64,000 bases of DNA from Pirellula sp. (GCA_013822735.1 PNKZ01000001.1:558001-622000), one strand, 5' to 3'. Numbered from the stretch's first letter, positions 37,193-49,999 are shown. Made by a program: numbers and translations. The notes: a model not told the origin generated them from the letters alone.

Positions 37193-38707
37193 CTAGAGCG
37201 TCTTCAGATACTCGAGCACGGCTCGCCGCTGCGTCGCATCGAGCGCATCGGGAAACGTGTGGCCGGCGGCGCTTTTGCCGGGGAGGCTCGTGTCGAAGTA
37301 GAGGCGGCGCTTGCGGTAGTCTTTCGCGTCGGCAGGCGGAAGTTCGCTCAGGCTCTCCGCTTCGAGGCCGATCTTGGTTTGATCGTAGCCGTCGAGCGTG
37401 CGGCGCCAGATCTTCGGGCGCGTGGAGCTTTCGAGCACGGCCGCGAGCGTCGGCACGCTGCCGTTGTGGAAGTAAGGGGCCGAGGCCCACACGCCTTCCA
37501 GCGGCGGCGCGACGTAGCCGCCCGGATCGAGATCGGTGACGTCGTTGCCGAAGTGCGTGAACCAGGTGGCGGCGTACTTCTCGCGCCCGGGACGGCTCAT
37601 CGCGTCGAGCCGGACCGGATCGGTGCCGATCTCCGTGCGCGGGATGATCCGTTCCGGGTAGCTGAGGAGCGTGCTGTGTGTGGGGTAGGAGTTAACATGA
37701 GGCGTAGTGGCCGCAGCATCGCGTCTCTCACCCGCGCCCTCTCCCGCCAGGAGAGAGGGGGCCGAACCGTTCGCGGTCGGCGCGCGATAGCGGCCGTGGC
37801 AGTCGGCGCAGTTTTTCTCGAACACTTGGTAGCCGGCGGTCGCCAGTTTGTCATCGATTGCAAACGGATACTTCGGCGCTTCCAGCGAAGTGATCCAGGC
37901 CTCCACGTCTTGATACTCGCGCTCCCAGGCCGCGAACTGCTGAGGGCCGTTGCGCGGGATAAGCAGAAACTGCATCAGCGCGCGATGGTTCTTCGGCGCG
38001 AAGTTGTCGACGTAGAGTTTCGTCTTGTACTTGTAGTGCCACCACGGAATCGCGTCGGCGTCGTGATGCGTGAGCTTCGGCAGCGGGCGATCGGCGTGAA
38101 ACGTCAGGTCGGGGTCGCGGAAGTTTAAGAGGATGTGGCCGAACATCACGGCGTTGGTCGTGCCGATGCTGCCGCCGAGCGGATAAAGGAGCGAGCCCTT
38201 ATCCATGTGCGTGAACTTCTTGCCGGTGGCAAACTTGATCGTGCGAACGTCTTCGGTGAGCGTTTGCAGCAGGTATTGCGTGTTGGGCGCGCCGAACACG
38301 ACACGGCCTGCGACCCGGCCCGTGTGGCAGGCGAGGCAGTTCATCGTCCAGCCGCCCGCGGGAGCGGGCGTGTATTGCAAGGCAGTGGCGCGCGGCGAAT
38401 CGGGAAACTCGCTGAGGCCGTAGCGTGCGAAGGTGAGCGCGCGCCGTTCGGCCGGCGTCGCCCGCTGGGCGGCTTCGCGCGCCGCCGGCTCCCACGTCGT
38501 GTAGAGCTTGTCAAAAACTTCCTGATCGAAGTCGGGCGTGAGGTACGCCTTCGTCGTCAGATAGCGGAAGCCGCGCTCGGCCGATGTTTCGGCGGCTGCA
38601 GAACTGAAAAGCGGAGAGGTCACCGCGGAGGAACAAAGATATGCGCACAGGAGAAAAGAGACTGCGAGACCGGTGCGGCGGATCGACCTACGATTTAGCT
38701 CAGTCAT
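37193..38707 (-). CDS. Exported di-heme c-type cytochrome (RoxA/peroxidase-like) with REP-derived insert
   Basis: A 504-residue secreted protein. RRTGLAVSFLLCAYLCSSAV is a signal peptide; heme-binding motifs are CLACH near residue 125 and CADCH near residue 300. The C-terminal YVAPPLEGVWASAPYFHNGSVPTLAAVL is typical of RoxA-like and di-heme peroxidase-like cytochromes. The segment SAPSLLAGEGAGERRDAA at about 318-335 is encoded by a REP-like palindrome and interrupts the family sequence just after the second heme site. ATG at 38707 precedes the signal peptide. Electron-transfer or oxidase function is a family inference. Confidence 0.82.
   Translation of the reverse strand: MTELNRRSIRRTGLAVSFLLCAYLCSSAVTSPLFSSAAAETSAERGFRYLTTKAYLTPDFDQEVFDKLYTTWEPAAREAAQRATPAERRALTFARYGLSEFPDSPRATALQYTPAPAGGWTMNCLACHTGRVAGRVVFGAPNTQYLLQTLTEDVRTIKFATGKKFTHMDKGSLLYPLGGSIGTTNAVMFGHILLNFRDPDLTFHADRPLPKLTHHDADAIPWWHYKYKTKLYVDNFAPKNHRALMQFLLIPRNGPQQFAAWEREYQDVEAWITSLEAPKYPFAIDDKLATAGYQVFEKNCADCHGRYRAPTANGSAPSLLAGEGAGERRDAAATTPHVNSYPTHSTLLSYPERIIPRTEIGTDPVRLDAMSRPGREKYAATWFTHFGNDVTDLDPGGYVAPPLEGVWASAPYFHNGSVPTLAAVLESSTRPKIWRRTLDGYDQTKIGLEAESLSELPPADAKDYRKRRLYFDTSLPGKSAAGHTFPDALDATQRRAVLEYLKTL
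37724..37762. repeat. REP-like palindrome inside the cytochrome gene
   Basis: On the plus strand TCTCACCCGCGCCCTCTCCC then GCCAGGAGAGAGGGGGCC. The stem-forming words CCCTCTC and GAGAGGG match the intergenic element at 559-604. It is in frame and adds residues SLLAGEGAGERR to the protein. Confidence 0.75.
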
Positions 38708-38768
38708 CCGCGGCCCTCTCTCACCCCATCGGCGTGCATCGGCGTCCATCTGCGGTTGCGATCAGTAG

Positions 38769-40187
38769 CTACTTCTTCTCCGCGGTCGGCTTGACGTGGG
38801 CCAAGCTTTTGCCGGCCACAAGGTCGGCCAATTGTTTCGGAATCGCTTCAAGTTCGCCGATGCCCACGTGCACGACTTGCACGACCCCTTCGCGATCGAT
38901 GAACACGGTTTGCGGCACGCCGCTCACTTTGTACTTGGCGACGATCGCCCCCTCGTCCTTAACGATCGGGAGCTCGAGTTTCTTCTCTTCGAGAAATGCC
39001 TTCACCGTGGCGGGGTCTTCCTGCAAGTTGATCGGATAGAAGACGACGCCGTCGGCCTTGTACTTGGCGGTCATCTCGGCGAGCTTCGGCAGACCGGCGA
39101 CGCACGGCGGGCACCAGGTGGCCCAGAAATCGAGGACGACGATCTTCCCCTTTTGGTCGGCGAGCTTGAACGTGCCGCCGTCGAGCAGCGGCGCTTCAAA
39201 CGCCGGAGCCGCTTTGCCGACGAGCGTCATCGCCAACGGATCGTCGATGTTTTCCAGCCGATCGTAGTCGGTCGGCGGCGTGATCGTGAACGCGTCGGCC
39301 GAGGCCGGGGCGTCGTATTGCCAACCGTCGAACGTGACGTAGAGGTTCAATTGGATGCCCGGCGGGAGCGAACCGCGGCCGTTTTTGGCGGCCATCTCGG
39401 CGGCGTTAGGCTGCGCCTTACGCAAGGCGTGCGGCTTCTCCGAATCGAACCAGAAGTCGTGATGCACTCCTTCGGCCAGCGCGCGAAGGTGATGCTGCTT
39501 GCCTCCCGACGTTACTTCCAGGCCGACGTACTCGATAAACTCATACTTGGCGCAGAGTGCGTCGAGCGACATGCCGCCGACGGCGTCGGCCACGAGCGGC
39601 AGTCCTTGTTGCGCCAGGGCGCGCGTCAGCACGAGCGACTTGCTCCAATTGGCCGGCGGAATCGAGAGGCCGAGCGTGTAGACCTTCTTGCCTGCGTCGA
39701 CGGTGAGCAACTGCTTGCCGTCGTTCACGAGCGAGACCGACGAATCTTCGTCGCTCTTCACGAGCTTGAGCGACCAAAGGTCGGGACGTTGGAGCGCGAA
39801 CTTGTATGCTTCGCTCACCGCTTGCACTTCGCTGCCGTCTTTCAGCACGACGAACTTTGCCGCGGCGTCGGCCGAGAGCGACTTGGCCGCGGTGACCGCG
39901 GCATACCAATCGGCCAGCACCTGCTTGGCCTCGGTCGAAACGCCCTTCGGCTGCGGCTTGTCGTCGGCCTTCGGAGCGACGTCGGCGGCGACGGCCGGTG
40001 AGATCGGCGCGGCTTTCGGATCGGCCGGAGCGAGCGCTGCGGCGCCCGGCGTTACGGAAGGGCTGCCCGAGCCGCCGGGGGTCGAAGGTCCTTTTTGTTC
40101 GCAGCCCGTTAGCAGGGCGACGGCCGGCAAGAGGGCCCAAGTTGCGAAGCGACGGGACGAGGCAAGCATCCGTGTGAGGCAAAGCAT
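38769..40187 (-). CDS. TlpA-like thioredoxin-fold lipoprotein with DUF2092-like domain
   Basis: A 472-residue lipoprotein; LLPAVALLTGCEQKG is the lipobox with Cys near residue 29. An Ala/Pro-rich stretch follows, then a DUF2092-like outer-membrane-lipoprotein-carrier-type domain (residues ~90-320). The C-terminal 140 residues are a ResA/TlpA thioredoxin fold: GKIVVLDFWATWCPPCVAGLPKLAEM with the redox pair CPPC and the cis-Pro in VSGVPQTVFIDREG. It probably reduces disulfides in periplasmic substrates, for example c-type cytochromes. ATG at 40187 or 40169 both give the lipobox. Divergent from the gene at 40495. Confidence 0.82.
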   Translation of the reverse strand: MLCLTRMLASSRRFATWALLPAVALLTGCEQKGPSTPGGSGSPSVTPGAAALAPADPKAAPISPAVAADVAPKADDKPQPKGVSTEAKQVLADWYAAVTAAKSLSADAAAKFVVLKDGSEVQAVSEAYKFALQRPDLWSLKLVKSDEDSSVSLVNDGKQLLTVDAGKKVYTLGLSIPPANWSKSLVLTRALAQQGLPLVADAVGGMSLDALCAKYEFIEYVGLEVTSGGKQHHLRALAEGVHHDFWFDSEKPHALRKAQPNAAEMAAKNGRGSLPPGIQLNLYVTFDGWQYDAPASADAFTITPPTDYDRLENIDDPLAMTLVGKAAPAFEAPLLDGGTFKLADQKGKIVVLDFWATWCPPCVAGLPKLAEMTAKYKADGVVFYPINLQEDPATVKAFLEEKKLELPIVKDEGAIVAKYKVSGVPQTVFIDREGVVQVVHVGIGELEAIPKQLADLVAGKSLAHVKPTAEKK

Positions 40188-40494
40188 GGAGAAGTCCGTT
40201 AGCGAGAAGTCGTGGAGTGCGGGCAAGGGAGCGCGGACGTTTTCGGGCAGGGAAGCACGCGGCGGCAGGTGAATCGTAGGCATCGCCGGTCCGGGTAGAC
40301 TAGCCTGACCGCTGCGCTCCGACAAGGTGAGGCTCTGCCGTGCCGGCACGGTATCGCGGGACATTTGGGCCGGCGGCGTTTGTTAAGCGCCTGCCCAAGG
40401 GCCGACCTGAGGGGCAATTGCCGCAATGTCGCCGCCGCCGCATAATGCGCGCGAGCATCCACGACCACTTTTGTCAGCGGAAGGAACGAGGCGC

Positions 40495-41541
40495 ATGGCG
40501 GCGACTGAGGCGATGTTTACGGCGCTCGAACAGGGAACGACGCGTCGACGGCCGTCGATCTACATCGCTTGGGCGGTGCTCCTGCTCGCGCGAGGGGCGA
40601 GCGCCGAAGAGGCCAAGCCGGCGGCGATGTTTGCTCCGGCCGGGATGGGCGTGAGCGTGGACCTGCCCGGTAAGCCGGAGGACCATAGCGGATGGGTCAA
40701 GTCGCCGACCGGCAAGATGTATCTCTGGGTCTATCAAACGACCGATGCCGCGCGGCGGCAGTCGATCACGTTGACCGTCGGGCGATTGGCGGCCGTGCCC
40801 GAGGGGGACGACGCGAAGAATGTGTTTAAGAATGCGCTCGAAGGAATCGCGGCCGCGGTGCTGGGAACGGTGCGCGACGATCGCGATGCGCCGCTCGGGG
40901 AGTTTCCGGGTCGCGCTTGGAGCGTGGCTTTGCCGAGCGGCGCTTTCGTGCACGGTCGCATGGCGCTCGCCGATCGCCGGTTCTATCAACTCATCGTCGA
41001 GTCGCCCCGGGAGAAACTCACGCCCGCCGAGCAGCAGCTGGTCGACTCGCTGCGCATCACGCCGGGGGTGAACATCGTCGAGCCGCCGCGGGCGCTCGAT
41101 TGGCGCTGGGTGACGCCCGAGGGAGAGCAGTACGCGGTGCGGTTGCCCGACGATCCGCAAGAGGAGACGTCGCGACGCAAGACGTCGCTCGGCGATGTGG
41201 AAGCGCGGCGGATGGTTTGGGAGTCGTCCGACGGGAAGCGGAGCTACGCCGTCGTGGCGCTGCGTTTGCCGCGCACGCCGACTGAAGACGAAGCCGAATC
41301 GCTGATGACGGAAGCGCGCGAGCGGTTGAGCAAGATCGAAGGCGCCGAGCCGCAGGACGAGGCCGATGTGCAGATCGGCGGCAAACCGGGCAAGCGATGG
41401 TCGTACCAAGCCGGCGAGCGGGCGCGGCACGTGCGCGTCGTCGTGGCGGGAGACCGGCTGTACGAACTGTCGGCCGTCGCCGGAGCGAAGGCTTCCGAGG
41501 AAGATACGCAGTTTTTAGAGTCGTTGAAGTTGCCGCAGTGA
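40495..41541 (+). CDS. Exported protein of unknown function
   Basis: A 348-residue protein. RRPSIYIAWAVLLLARGASA is probably a signal peptide near residues 20-40. The sequence appears to contain two related beta-rich segments, one starting APAGMGVSVDLPGKPEDHSGW and the other at about residue 210 (VTPEGEQYAVRLPDDPQEE), each followed by an AAVxGTVxD or QIGGKPGKRW-type stretch and a closing RFYQLIVESP or RLYELSAVAG. I infer an internal duplication. ATG at 40495 follows AAGGA by ten bases. Function not recognised. Confidence 0.7.
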   Translation: MAATEAMFTALEQGTTRRRPSIYIAWAVLLLARGASAEEAKPAAMFAPAGMGVSVDLPGKPEDHSGWVKSPTGKMYLWVYQTTDAARRQSITLTVGRLAAVPEGDDAKNVFKNALEGIAAAVLGTVRDDRDAPLGEFPGRAWSVALPSGAFVHGRMALADRRFYQLIVESPREKLTPAEQQLVDSLRITPGVNIVEPPRALDWRWVTPEGEQYAVRLPDDPQEETSRRKTSLGDVEARRMVWESSDGKRSYAVVALRLPRTPTEDEAESLMTEARERLSKIEGAEPQDEADVQIGGKPGKRWSYQAGERARHVRVVVAGDRLYELSAVAGAKASEEDTQFLESLKLPQ

Positions 41542-41568
41542 CAAGGTTGCCGGAGTGACTCGGGCGGC

Positions 41569-42759
41569 TTACTTGTCGAGGAGGATGTAACCCGACACCT
41601 TCGTGTTCGTGCAGAAGTCGAGGTGCACGCCCGAGGTGGTGTCTTCGCTAATCCGGCCGACGGCGAATATTTTGTCGGTGCTCACGGCGGCGACGAGCGC
41701 TTGGCGTTCGAGGCCGTACGGGATGATCGCGCCGATGCCGGTCACTCGGCTGTTGCCGATTTGGTATTCCAACAGACGCGGGCTGAAAGAATCGTTCTTG
41801 AGCGTCGGGAAAATCGACATCCGAACGGTGCCGCTGTAGCCGCCGCGGTTGAGGATGTGCTTGCCCGAGGTAATCGTGTAGTTGCCGTTGAAGACCGGGG
41901 CCCCTTCGAGCGTTTCGGCGCCCAGCGCCGAGGCGCCGTCCTTCATCGCGGCCTGCGGAATCCATTCTCCCTTCACTATCTCGTCTTGCGCTTCGTACAC
42001 GCCGAGAATGGTGCCCGCGGTAGGGCCGACGGCGGTCCAGAGTTCCTGTTCTTTAAAAGCTTGCCGCGCGATTGCCGTACCGGTCCACTTCTGGCCGTTC
42101 TGGAAGTCCATGTTCACGCTGAAGTAGTTGCCTTGCTTCGCAATCTCACAAGTTCCCTTGGCGAGGAAGGCGATATTCGAATTGATGATCGTGAACTTGC
42201 CGAGAAGTTTGTCGCGCGCCGCTTGCGACGATGCCGACGAGGCCGCGTCGGCTTCCTGCTTGAGCTTTTCCAATTCGGCGGGGCTCAATTTAAAGAGCGC
42301 CGGATTCCATTGATAAAGCGCCGCGGCGAGTTGCGAACGCGAAAGCGCATCGCCGTCGAGATAGAGCACGCGCGGCCCGCCGGCTTCCTTGCGGACGTCC
42401 TTGCCGTCGATCACCAGGAGGATCGGGCCGCCCGGCGAACGACGCAGCGTGTTGCCGTCGAAATAGGCGACGCGCGGACCTCCCGGCTCGGAGCGAACGT
42501 TATCGCCGTCGAGATAGAGCACGTGCGGAGCGCCAGGACCGGTGCGGATCGTGTTTTCGTCAATGAACAGCAACCGCGCGCCGCCCGGGGCGAGCAGCAC
42601 GTCGAGGCCGTCGACCACCATGAACCGCGTGCCGCCCGGTTCGCTGCGCACTTCTGTCGCGGCGCGGGCGTCGTCGAGCAACGTCTCACATGAAATGCCG
42701 GCGAACCAAATCGCGGCCACACAAGATATTCGTGAGAATGAAACGAAGACATTCAGCAT
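41569..42759 (-). CDS. Exported protein with six exact 17-residue repeats
   Basis: A 396-residue protein. LNVFVSFSRISCVAAIWFAGISC is a signal sequence or lipoprotein-like leader. Residues 37-138 are six consecutive units of exactly 17 residues, consensus VRSEPGGPRVLYLDGDN (each PGG turn, a hydrophobic strand, and a D-G/N-rich turn). The C-terminal 250 residues read IINSNIAFLAKGTCEIAKQGNYFSVNMDFQNGQKWTGTAIARQ and continue as a beta-rich domain similar in style to lipocalin-like proteins. ATG at 42759 has GGAG nine bases upstream. Not recognised. Confidence 0.75.
   Translation of the reverse strand: MLNVFVSFSRISCVAAIWFAGISCETLLDDARAATEVRSEPGGTRFMVVDGLDVLLAPGGARLLFIDENTIRTGPGAPHVLYLDGDNVRSEPGGPRVAYFDGNTLRRSPGGPILLVIDGKDVRKEAGGPRVLYLDGDALSRSQLAAALYQWNPALFKLSPAELEKLKQEADAASSASSQAARDKLLGKFTIINSNIAFLAKGTCEIAKQGNYFSVNMDFQNGQKWTGTAIARQAFKEQELWTAVGPTAGTILGVYEAQDEIVKGEWIPQAAMKDGASALGAETLEGAPVFNGNYTITSGKHILNRGGYSGTVRMSIFPTLKNDSFSPRLLEYQIGNSRVTGIGAIIPYGLERQALVAAVSTDKIFAVGRISEDTTSGVHLDFCTNTKVSGYILLDK
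42346..42651 (-). repeat. Six tandem 51-bp coding repeats
   Basis: Six in-frame 17-codon units code for residues 37-138 of the exported protein. Conserved positions are P5, G6, G7 and the D-G pair at 14-15; other positions vary, so the array is old but under length constraint. Confidence 0.8.
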
Positions 42760-42935
42760 GGTGGACGACTCCGGCTCCATTTCGTCCGGCGTTTGCCCAC
42801 CGCCGAAGCGGCTTAATTATACGTCACGGAATCGGCGCTTTTCCGCAAGTTTCTTGGGGAAACTCGCCGCTCGTCGCATAATCAGCCCGCCCGAGACGCG
42901 TAACTGGCTGCGACAATTTGTCGCCAAGCGTGCGA

Positions 42936-46634
<3,699 letters not shown>

Positions 46635-47050
46635 GAGAAATCGCTCCCAACGCCGAATTTTTCAAACGAAAGTCGTTACAGGGCAAGCACTTGAGTTCGG
46701 GTGATTTAGGTAAGTATGGTCAGGCCGTGCCTTGAGAACAAGGGTCGACTGCCACAAACGGACCATGTCGTCGATGCACGCAAACCATGCAATAACGTCT
46801 CTTGCCGCGTCTGGAACGGAGTTTTTTCAGCTCGTCGCGGTCAACGCTTATCGGAAGTGACGCCGTAGCAATGCTTGCGCCATCGTGAAGCGTGACTTCG
46901 GCATCCGCAATGTCTTCCCAGATTCCGCCGGCTGCGAAATCGGAAACTTCCTCAAGATCGGCAGAGCCAAGGGTCGATCAATGGGGACGAGCCCCCGACG
47001 GCACACCCGTGCCCTTTGCGCGGACTCGTCGGATCTAAGGATGGATTGCC
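46635..47050. other. Divergent intergenic region, metH / TM protein
   Basis: About 415 bases. No gene supportable, and no recognised riboswitch core on either strand. It must hold promoters for metH and for the 47051 gene. Confidence 0.45.
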
Positions 47051-47938
47051 ATGGCGCAGAACGCTCCTTCATTTACGAACGACCCGGGGCGCGTCGATTC
47101 GGTTCGCATTGCGCGTCGCCAACTGCTTACGGCGCGTGCGACTTCGGAACAACCGCCGCCGCGCGTGGTCTTGCATCTGCCCGACCTGAATGCGCTCGAC
47201 GGCGTAGTACTGGGGCCGCCGAAGCCGATCACGCACCGTCGCTTTGATGCCGCGCATACGGCGGACGATGCCTATCCGCCGCCGAGTCGCGAAACCCAAG
47301 CCGACGCCCGCCAGAAAGCGCCGGTGCGCACCGAGCCCACCTTGGCCAACGTGTTTCGTGTGCCGCTGGGGAAGTTGATGCCGCAACTGGCGAGCGGTAC
47401 GACGCTCGAGAAAATCGGCAAGCTGATCATTCTTGTCCAACAACCGAAAATGCTGCTCGCGGCCATCGTCGCCGCGGCCTTGCAATTGGCCGCCGTGCTG
47501 GCGATGTTCGTCGGCGAAGGAACGACGAGCGATCAAACTAAGTCGCCTGCGGACGATCACCACGACCACCACGACCACGGTCACGTCGCCGCGCATGCGG
47601 ATGGTCACTTCAAAGGATTTGTGCCGACCACGGGTTCGAGCGGACAGATTCGCACGCCGGCTTCGACCGGTTTTGCAACCCCTTCGGCTCCGTCGACCCC
47701 TGGTACTTCCGGTAGCGTCGCCGGTCCGACGTTGGCTCCGACCTTAGCGCCGACGTTGCCGCCGCCGCAAAGTTTGCCCGGCGCGGCGCCCGGCGAAGAA
47801 TTGCCGTGGCAAGCCCCCGCCAACATGGCGACGTCCGGCGCGCCGACGTTAACGCCGCCGAAATCGGCCGGCAAACCGACGCGTGCCAAGCTCGTCGGAA
47901 CCATTAAATCGTTAGGGACCAGCGGAGCGACTCCATGA
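47051..47938 (+). CDS. One-TM protein at the head of an ATPase cluster
   Basis: A 295-residue protein with a cytoplasmic, Pro/Arg-rich N-terminus of about 130 residues, one TM helix (MLLAAIVAAALQLAAVLAMFVG near residue 140), a His/Asp-rich stretch (DDHHDHHDHGHVAAHADGH) and a Pro/Ser/Thr-rich tail. ATG at 47051; an ATG ten bases earlier is out of frame. The stop overlaps the next start (ATGA), so the gene is translationally coupled to the CpsD-like ATPase. It may take the place of the membrane partner (Wzc-like chain-length determinant) of that ATPase; inference only. Confidence 0.7.
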   Translation: MAQNAPSFTNDPGRVDSVRIARRQLLTARATSEQPPPRVVLHLPDLNALDGVVLGPPKPITHRRFDAAHTADDAYPPPSRETQADARQKAPVRTEPTLANVFRVPLGKLMPQLASGTTLEKIGKLIILVQQPKMLLAAIVAAALQLAAVLAMFVGEGTTSDQTKSPADDHHDHHDHGHVAAHADGHFKGFVPTTGSSGQIRTPASTGFATPSAPSTPGTSGSVAGPTLAPTLAPTLPPPQSLPGAAPGEELPWQAPANMATSGAPTLTPPKSAGKPTRAKLVGTIKSLGTSGATP

Positions 47939-48984
47939 GCACTTTGGACCAAGCTTTCATCCGCGCCTACCAGGCGGAAACCGCCGCTCCGCGCAAGGCA
48001 AGCTCCGCCGCTCCGGTTGCTGGGCAGCCGCCGGAACCGCTCGCCGACAAGCCGACGCGTTTCGCCGCGAAGCCGACGGCTTCCGCGACGACCACGGCGC
48101 AGCCGCCGAGTATGTCGCCGTCGTTCGCGCAGCCGACGGTGCGAACTTCCTTACTGCCGGAAGACTCCGCGTTGCGCTATTACGTCGACTCGGCGCACAC
48201 CGTGCCGTCGCGTCATTTGCAAACGGCCATTCCCGTCTACGCGGAGCCGGCCGTGAGTCTTTCGGCCGCCGCGCCGCCGTCGCCGATGGACACTTCCGTT
48301 CAAGGCGCGTTTCGCGCCGCGTTTGAAACGCAGCGATTTTCTTGGCCGCGCCCCGTCGAAGTGCTGATCGCCGCCGCGGGTAGCGAATTCGCACAGTTCA
48401 TCACGGAGCTTGAGGAACGCATTCGCGGCGGTCGGCAATCGCTCACGATCACCGGTTGCCAGCGGGGGGAAGGTCGCACGACCCTCACGCTGGCCCTCGG
48501 CCGACTGTTGGCCAACCGGGGCCTGCGGACGGTGCTCGTCGATTGCGACGTGCGCGCTCCGCAAATGGCCGAAGCGCTCGGCGTCCGACCGGAACTCGGT
48601 TGGGACGACGTCTACGCCGAACGCCTCAGCGTGACCGACGCTATGATCGAATCGCTGGACGATCGTATGAGTCTGCTTCCGATGCGCAACGGGCTCGCCA
48701 ATCCGCGCGCCATGGCGGGCAATCGCACGTTGGCCGGCATCATCGATACGCTGCGGGCCCACTTCGACGCCGTGCTGCTCGACGTCGGTCCGCTCGCCGA
48801 CGACCCCGCCGCGATTGATCTCACCTCCGCGATGACCGGCTCGCGACTCGACGATGCTCTCGTCGTGCGCGATCGACGCCGCACCGGCTCGAAGGAAGTG
48901 CAGGCGGTTTGCCGCCGTCTTTCGGCGCTCGGCATCCACCATTGGGACATCGCCGAAAACTTCACGGAACTGCAAGGCTACTAG
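47935..48984 (+). CDS. CpsD/BY-kinase-like P-loop ATPase
   Basis: A 349-residue protein. An Ala/Pro-rich N-terminal part of 150 residues precedes an ATPase domain of the MinD/CpsD type: ITGCQRGEGRTTLTLALGRLLANRG (Walker A, with Arg where Lys is expected), VLVDCDVRAPQMAEALG (Walker A'), and AVLLDVGPLADDP (Walker B). The C-terminus lacks the multi-Tyr tail of true BY-kinases and ends ELQGY. It could be a kinase-like regulator of polysaccharide export. ATGA overlap with the upstream gene. Confidence 0.78.
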   Translation: MSTLDQAFIRAYQAETAAPRKASSAAPVAGQPPEPLADKPTRFAAKPTASATTTAQPPSMSPSFAQPTVRTSLLPEDSALRYYVDSAHTVPSRHLQTAIPVYAEPAVSLSAAAPPSPMDTSVQGAFRAAFETQRFSWPRPVEVLIAAAGSEFAQFITELEERIRGGRQSLTITGCQRGEGRTTLTLALGRLLANRGLRTVLVDCDVRAPQMAEALGVRPELGWDDVYAERLSVTDAMIESLDDRMSLLPMRNGLANPRAMAGNRTLAGIIDTLRAHFDAVLLDVGPLADDPAAIDLTSAMTGSRLDDALVVRDRRRTGSKEVQAVCRRLSALGIHHWDIAENFTELQGY

Positions 48985-48989
48985 TAGGA

Positions 48990-49069
48990 AATGCTGAATG
49001 CAGAGTGCTGAATGCTGAACAGCCTCTGTTGCGAACTTGTTCAGCATTCGACATTCAGCATTCAGCATT
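48990..49069. repeat. Hairpin of AATGCTGAATG-type words between two ATPase genes
   Basis: Left arm 48990-49020 (AATGCTGAATGCAGAGTGCT, then GAATGCTGAAC) and right arm 49039-49069 (GTTCAGCATTCGACATTCAG, then CATTCAGCATT). The arms are 31 bases with about four mismatches. It starts six bases after the CpsD-like stop and ends just before the GGAAG of the next gene. Confidence 0.85.
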
Positions 49070-49081
49070 GGAAGTTCATCG

Positions 49082-49906
49082 ATGTACGAATCCTACTGGG
49101 AGCTGGAGCGGAAGCCGTTCGGCAGCGGTTGCGAAACCGAACTGTACTATCCCGGCGAAGCGCACCAAGGAACCTTGCTCAAGTTGCGCTATGCCGTCGA
49201 AAGCCGGCATGGGGCGGCGCTGGTCACGGGGCACTCCGGCACCGGGAAGACGCTCATTGCGAAACTCCTCGGCGAACGGGTCGCTCCGCAGTGCAAGCCG
49301 TGGGTGCATCTCACCTTTCCGCAGATGCCGACGGCGAATCTCCTGGCCTACCTCGCGCACGAGTTGCAAGCGCCCGGCACGAGCATCGGCCGCGAGCCGT
49401 CGATCGACGAGTCGGTGCGGCTCGTGCAAACGCAGTTGATCGAAAACGCCAAAGCCGGCGGCCATGCGACGATCGTCGTCGACGAGGCGCACCTGCTCGA
49501 CGGCACGCGGACGTTTGAGGCGCTTCGGCTCCTGTTGAACTTCGAACACGAGGGACAGCCGACGTGTACGCTGCTCTTCGTCGGGCAACCGGCGCTCCTG
49601 CCTATGCTCGAACGGATGCCGCAATTGGAACAGCGCTTGGTGGTGAAGTGCTTGCTCCGCGCGCTGACTGTGGATGAAACCCATGCGTACGTGCAGCATC
49701 GTTTGCAAACGGCCGGCGCGAAGCGGCAGATCTTCGAACCGGAAGCGCTCGACGCCTTACGGGCCGTGAGCCAAGGCATTCCGCGCGACATCAACCGGCT
49801 TTGCGACCTGGCGCTCTTGATCGCCTTTGCCGACAACGATTCGCGGATCACTCCGGAACGGATCGAAGCGGTGGCGGCGGAGCTTGTGAACGTCGCCGAC
49901 GACTAA
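49082..49906 (+). CDS. ExeA-like AAA ATPase
   Basis: A 274-residue AAA+ protein of the ExeA/GspA type. The N-terminus YESYWELERKPFGSGCETELYYPGEAHQGTLLKLRYAVESRHGAALVTGHSGTGKTLIAKLL has the typical PFxxxP and Walker A; Walker B is ATIVVDEAHLLD, followed by an LRLLLNFEHEGQPTCTLLFVGQP sensor-1 region and a C-terminal winged part (IPRDINRLCDLALLIAFAD). ATG at 49082 has GGAAG nine bases upstream. Relatives occur in type II secretion and in exopolysaccharide/exosortase loci, which suits the CpsD-like neighbour. Confidence 0.88.
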   Translation: MYESYWELERKPFGSGCETELYYPGEAHQGTLLKLRYAVESRHGAALVTGHSGTGKTLIAKLLGERVAPQCKPWVHLTFPQMPTANLLAYLAHELQAPGTSIGREPSIDESVRLVQTQLIENAKAGGHATIVVDEAHLLDGTRTFEALRLLLNFEHEGQPTCTLLFVGQPALLPMLERMPQLEQRLVVKCLLRALTVDETHAYVQHRLQTAGAKRQIFEPEALDALRAVSQGIPRDINRLCDLALLIAFADNDSRITPERIEAVAAELVNVADD

Positions 49907-49999
49907 CATTCGAAGTCGGGTGGCTGGGGCAGGGCTTATGCGATGCCCCAGTCGATGGAGTCCTGGGGCATCACTTCGTTCTGCCCCTGCCACCCAAGG

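Noticed and set aside
46635-46860. Cobalamin or SAM riboswitch upstream of metH
   Set aside because: No conserved core was seen on the minus strand; metH is preceded only by a GGGAG ribosome site.
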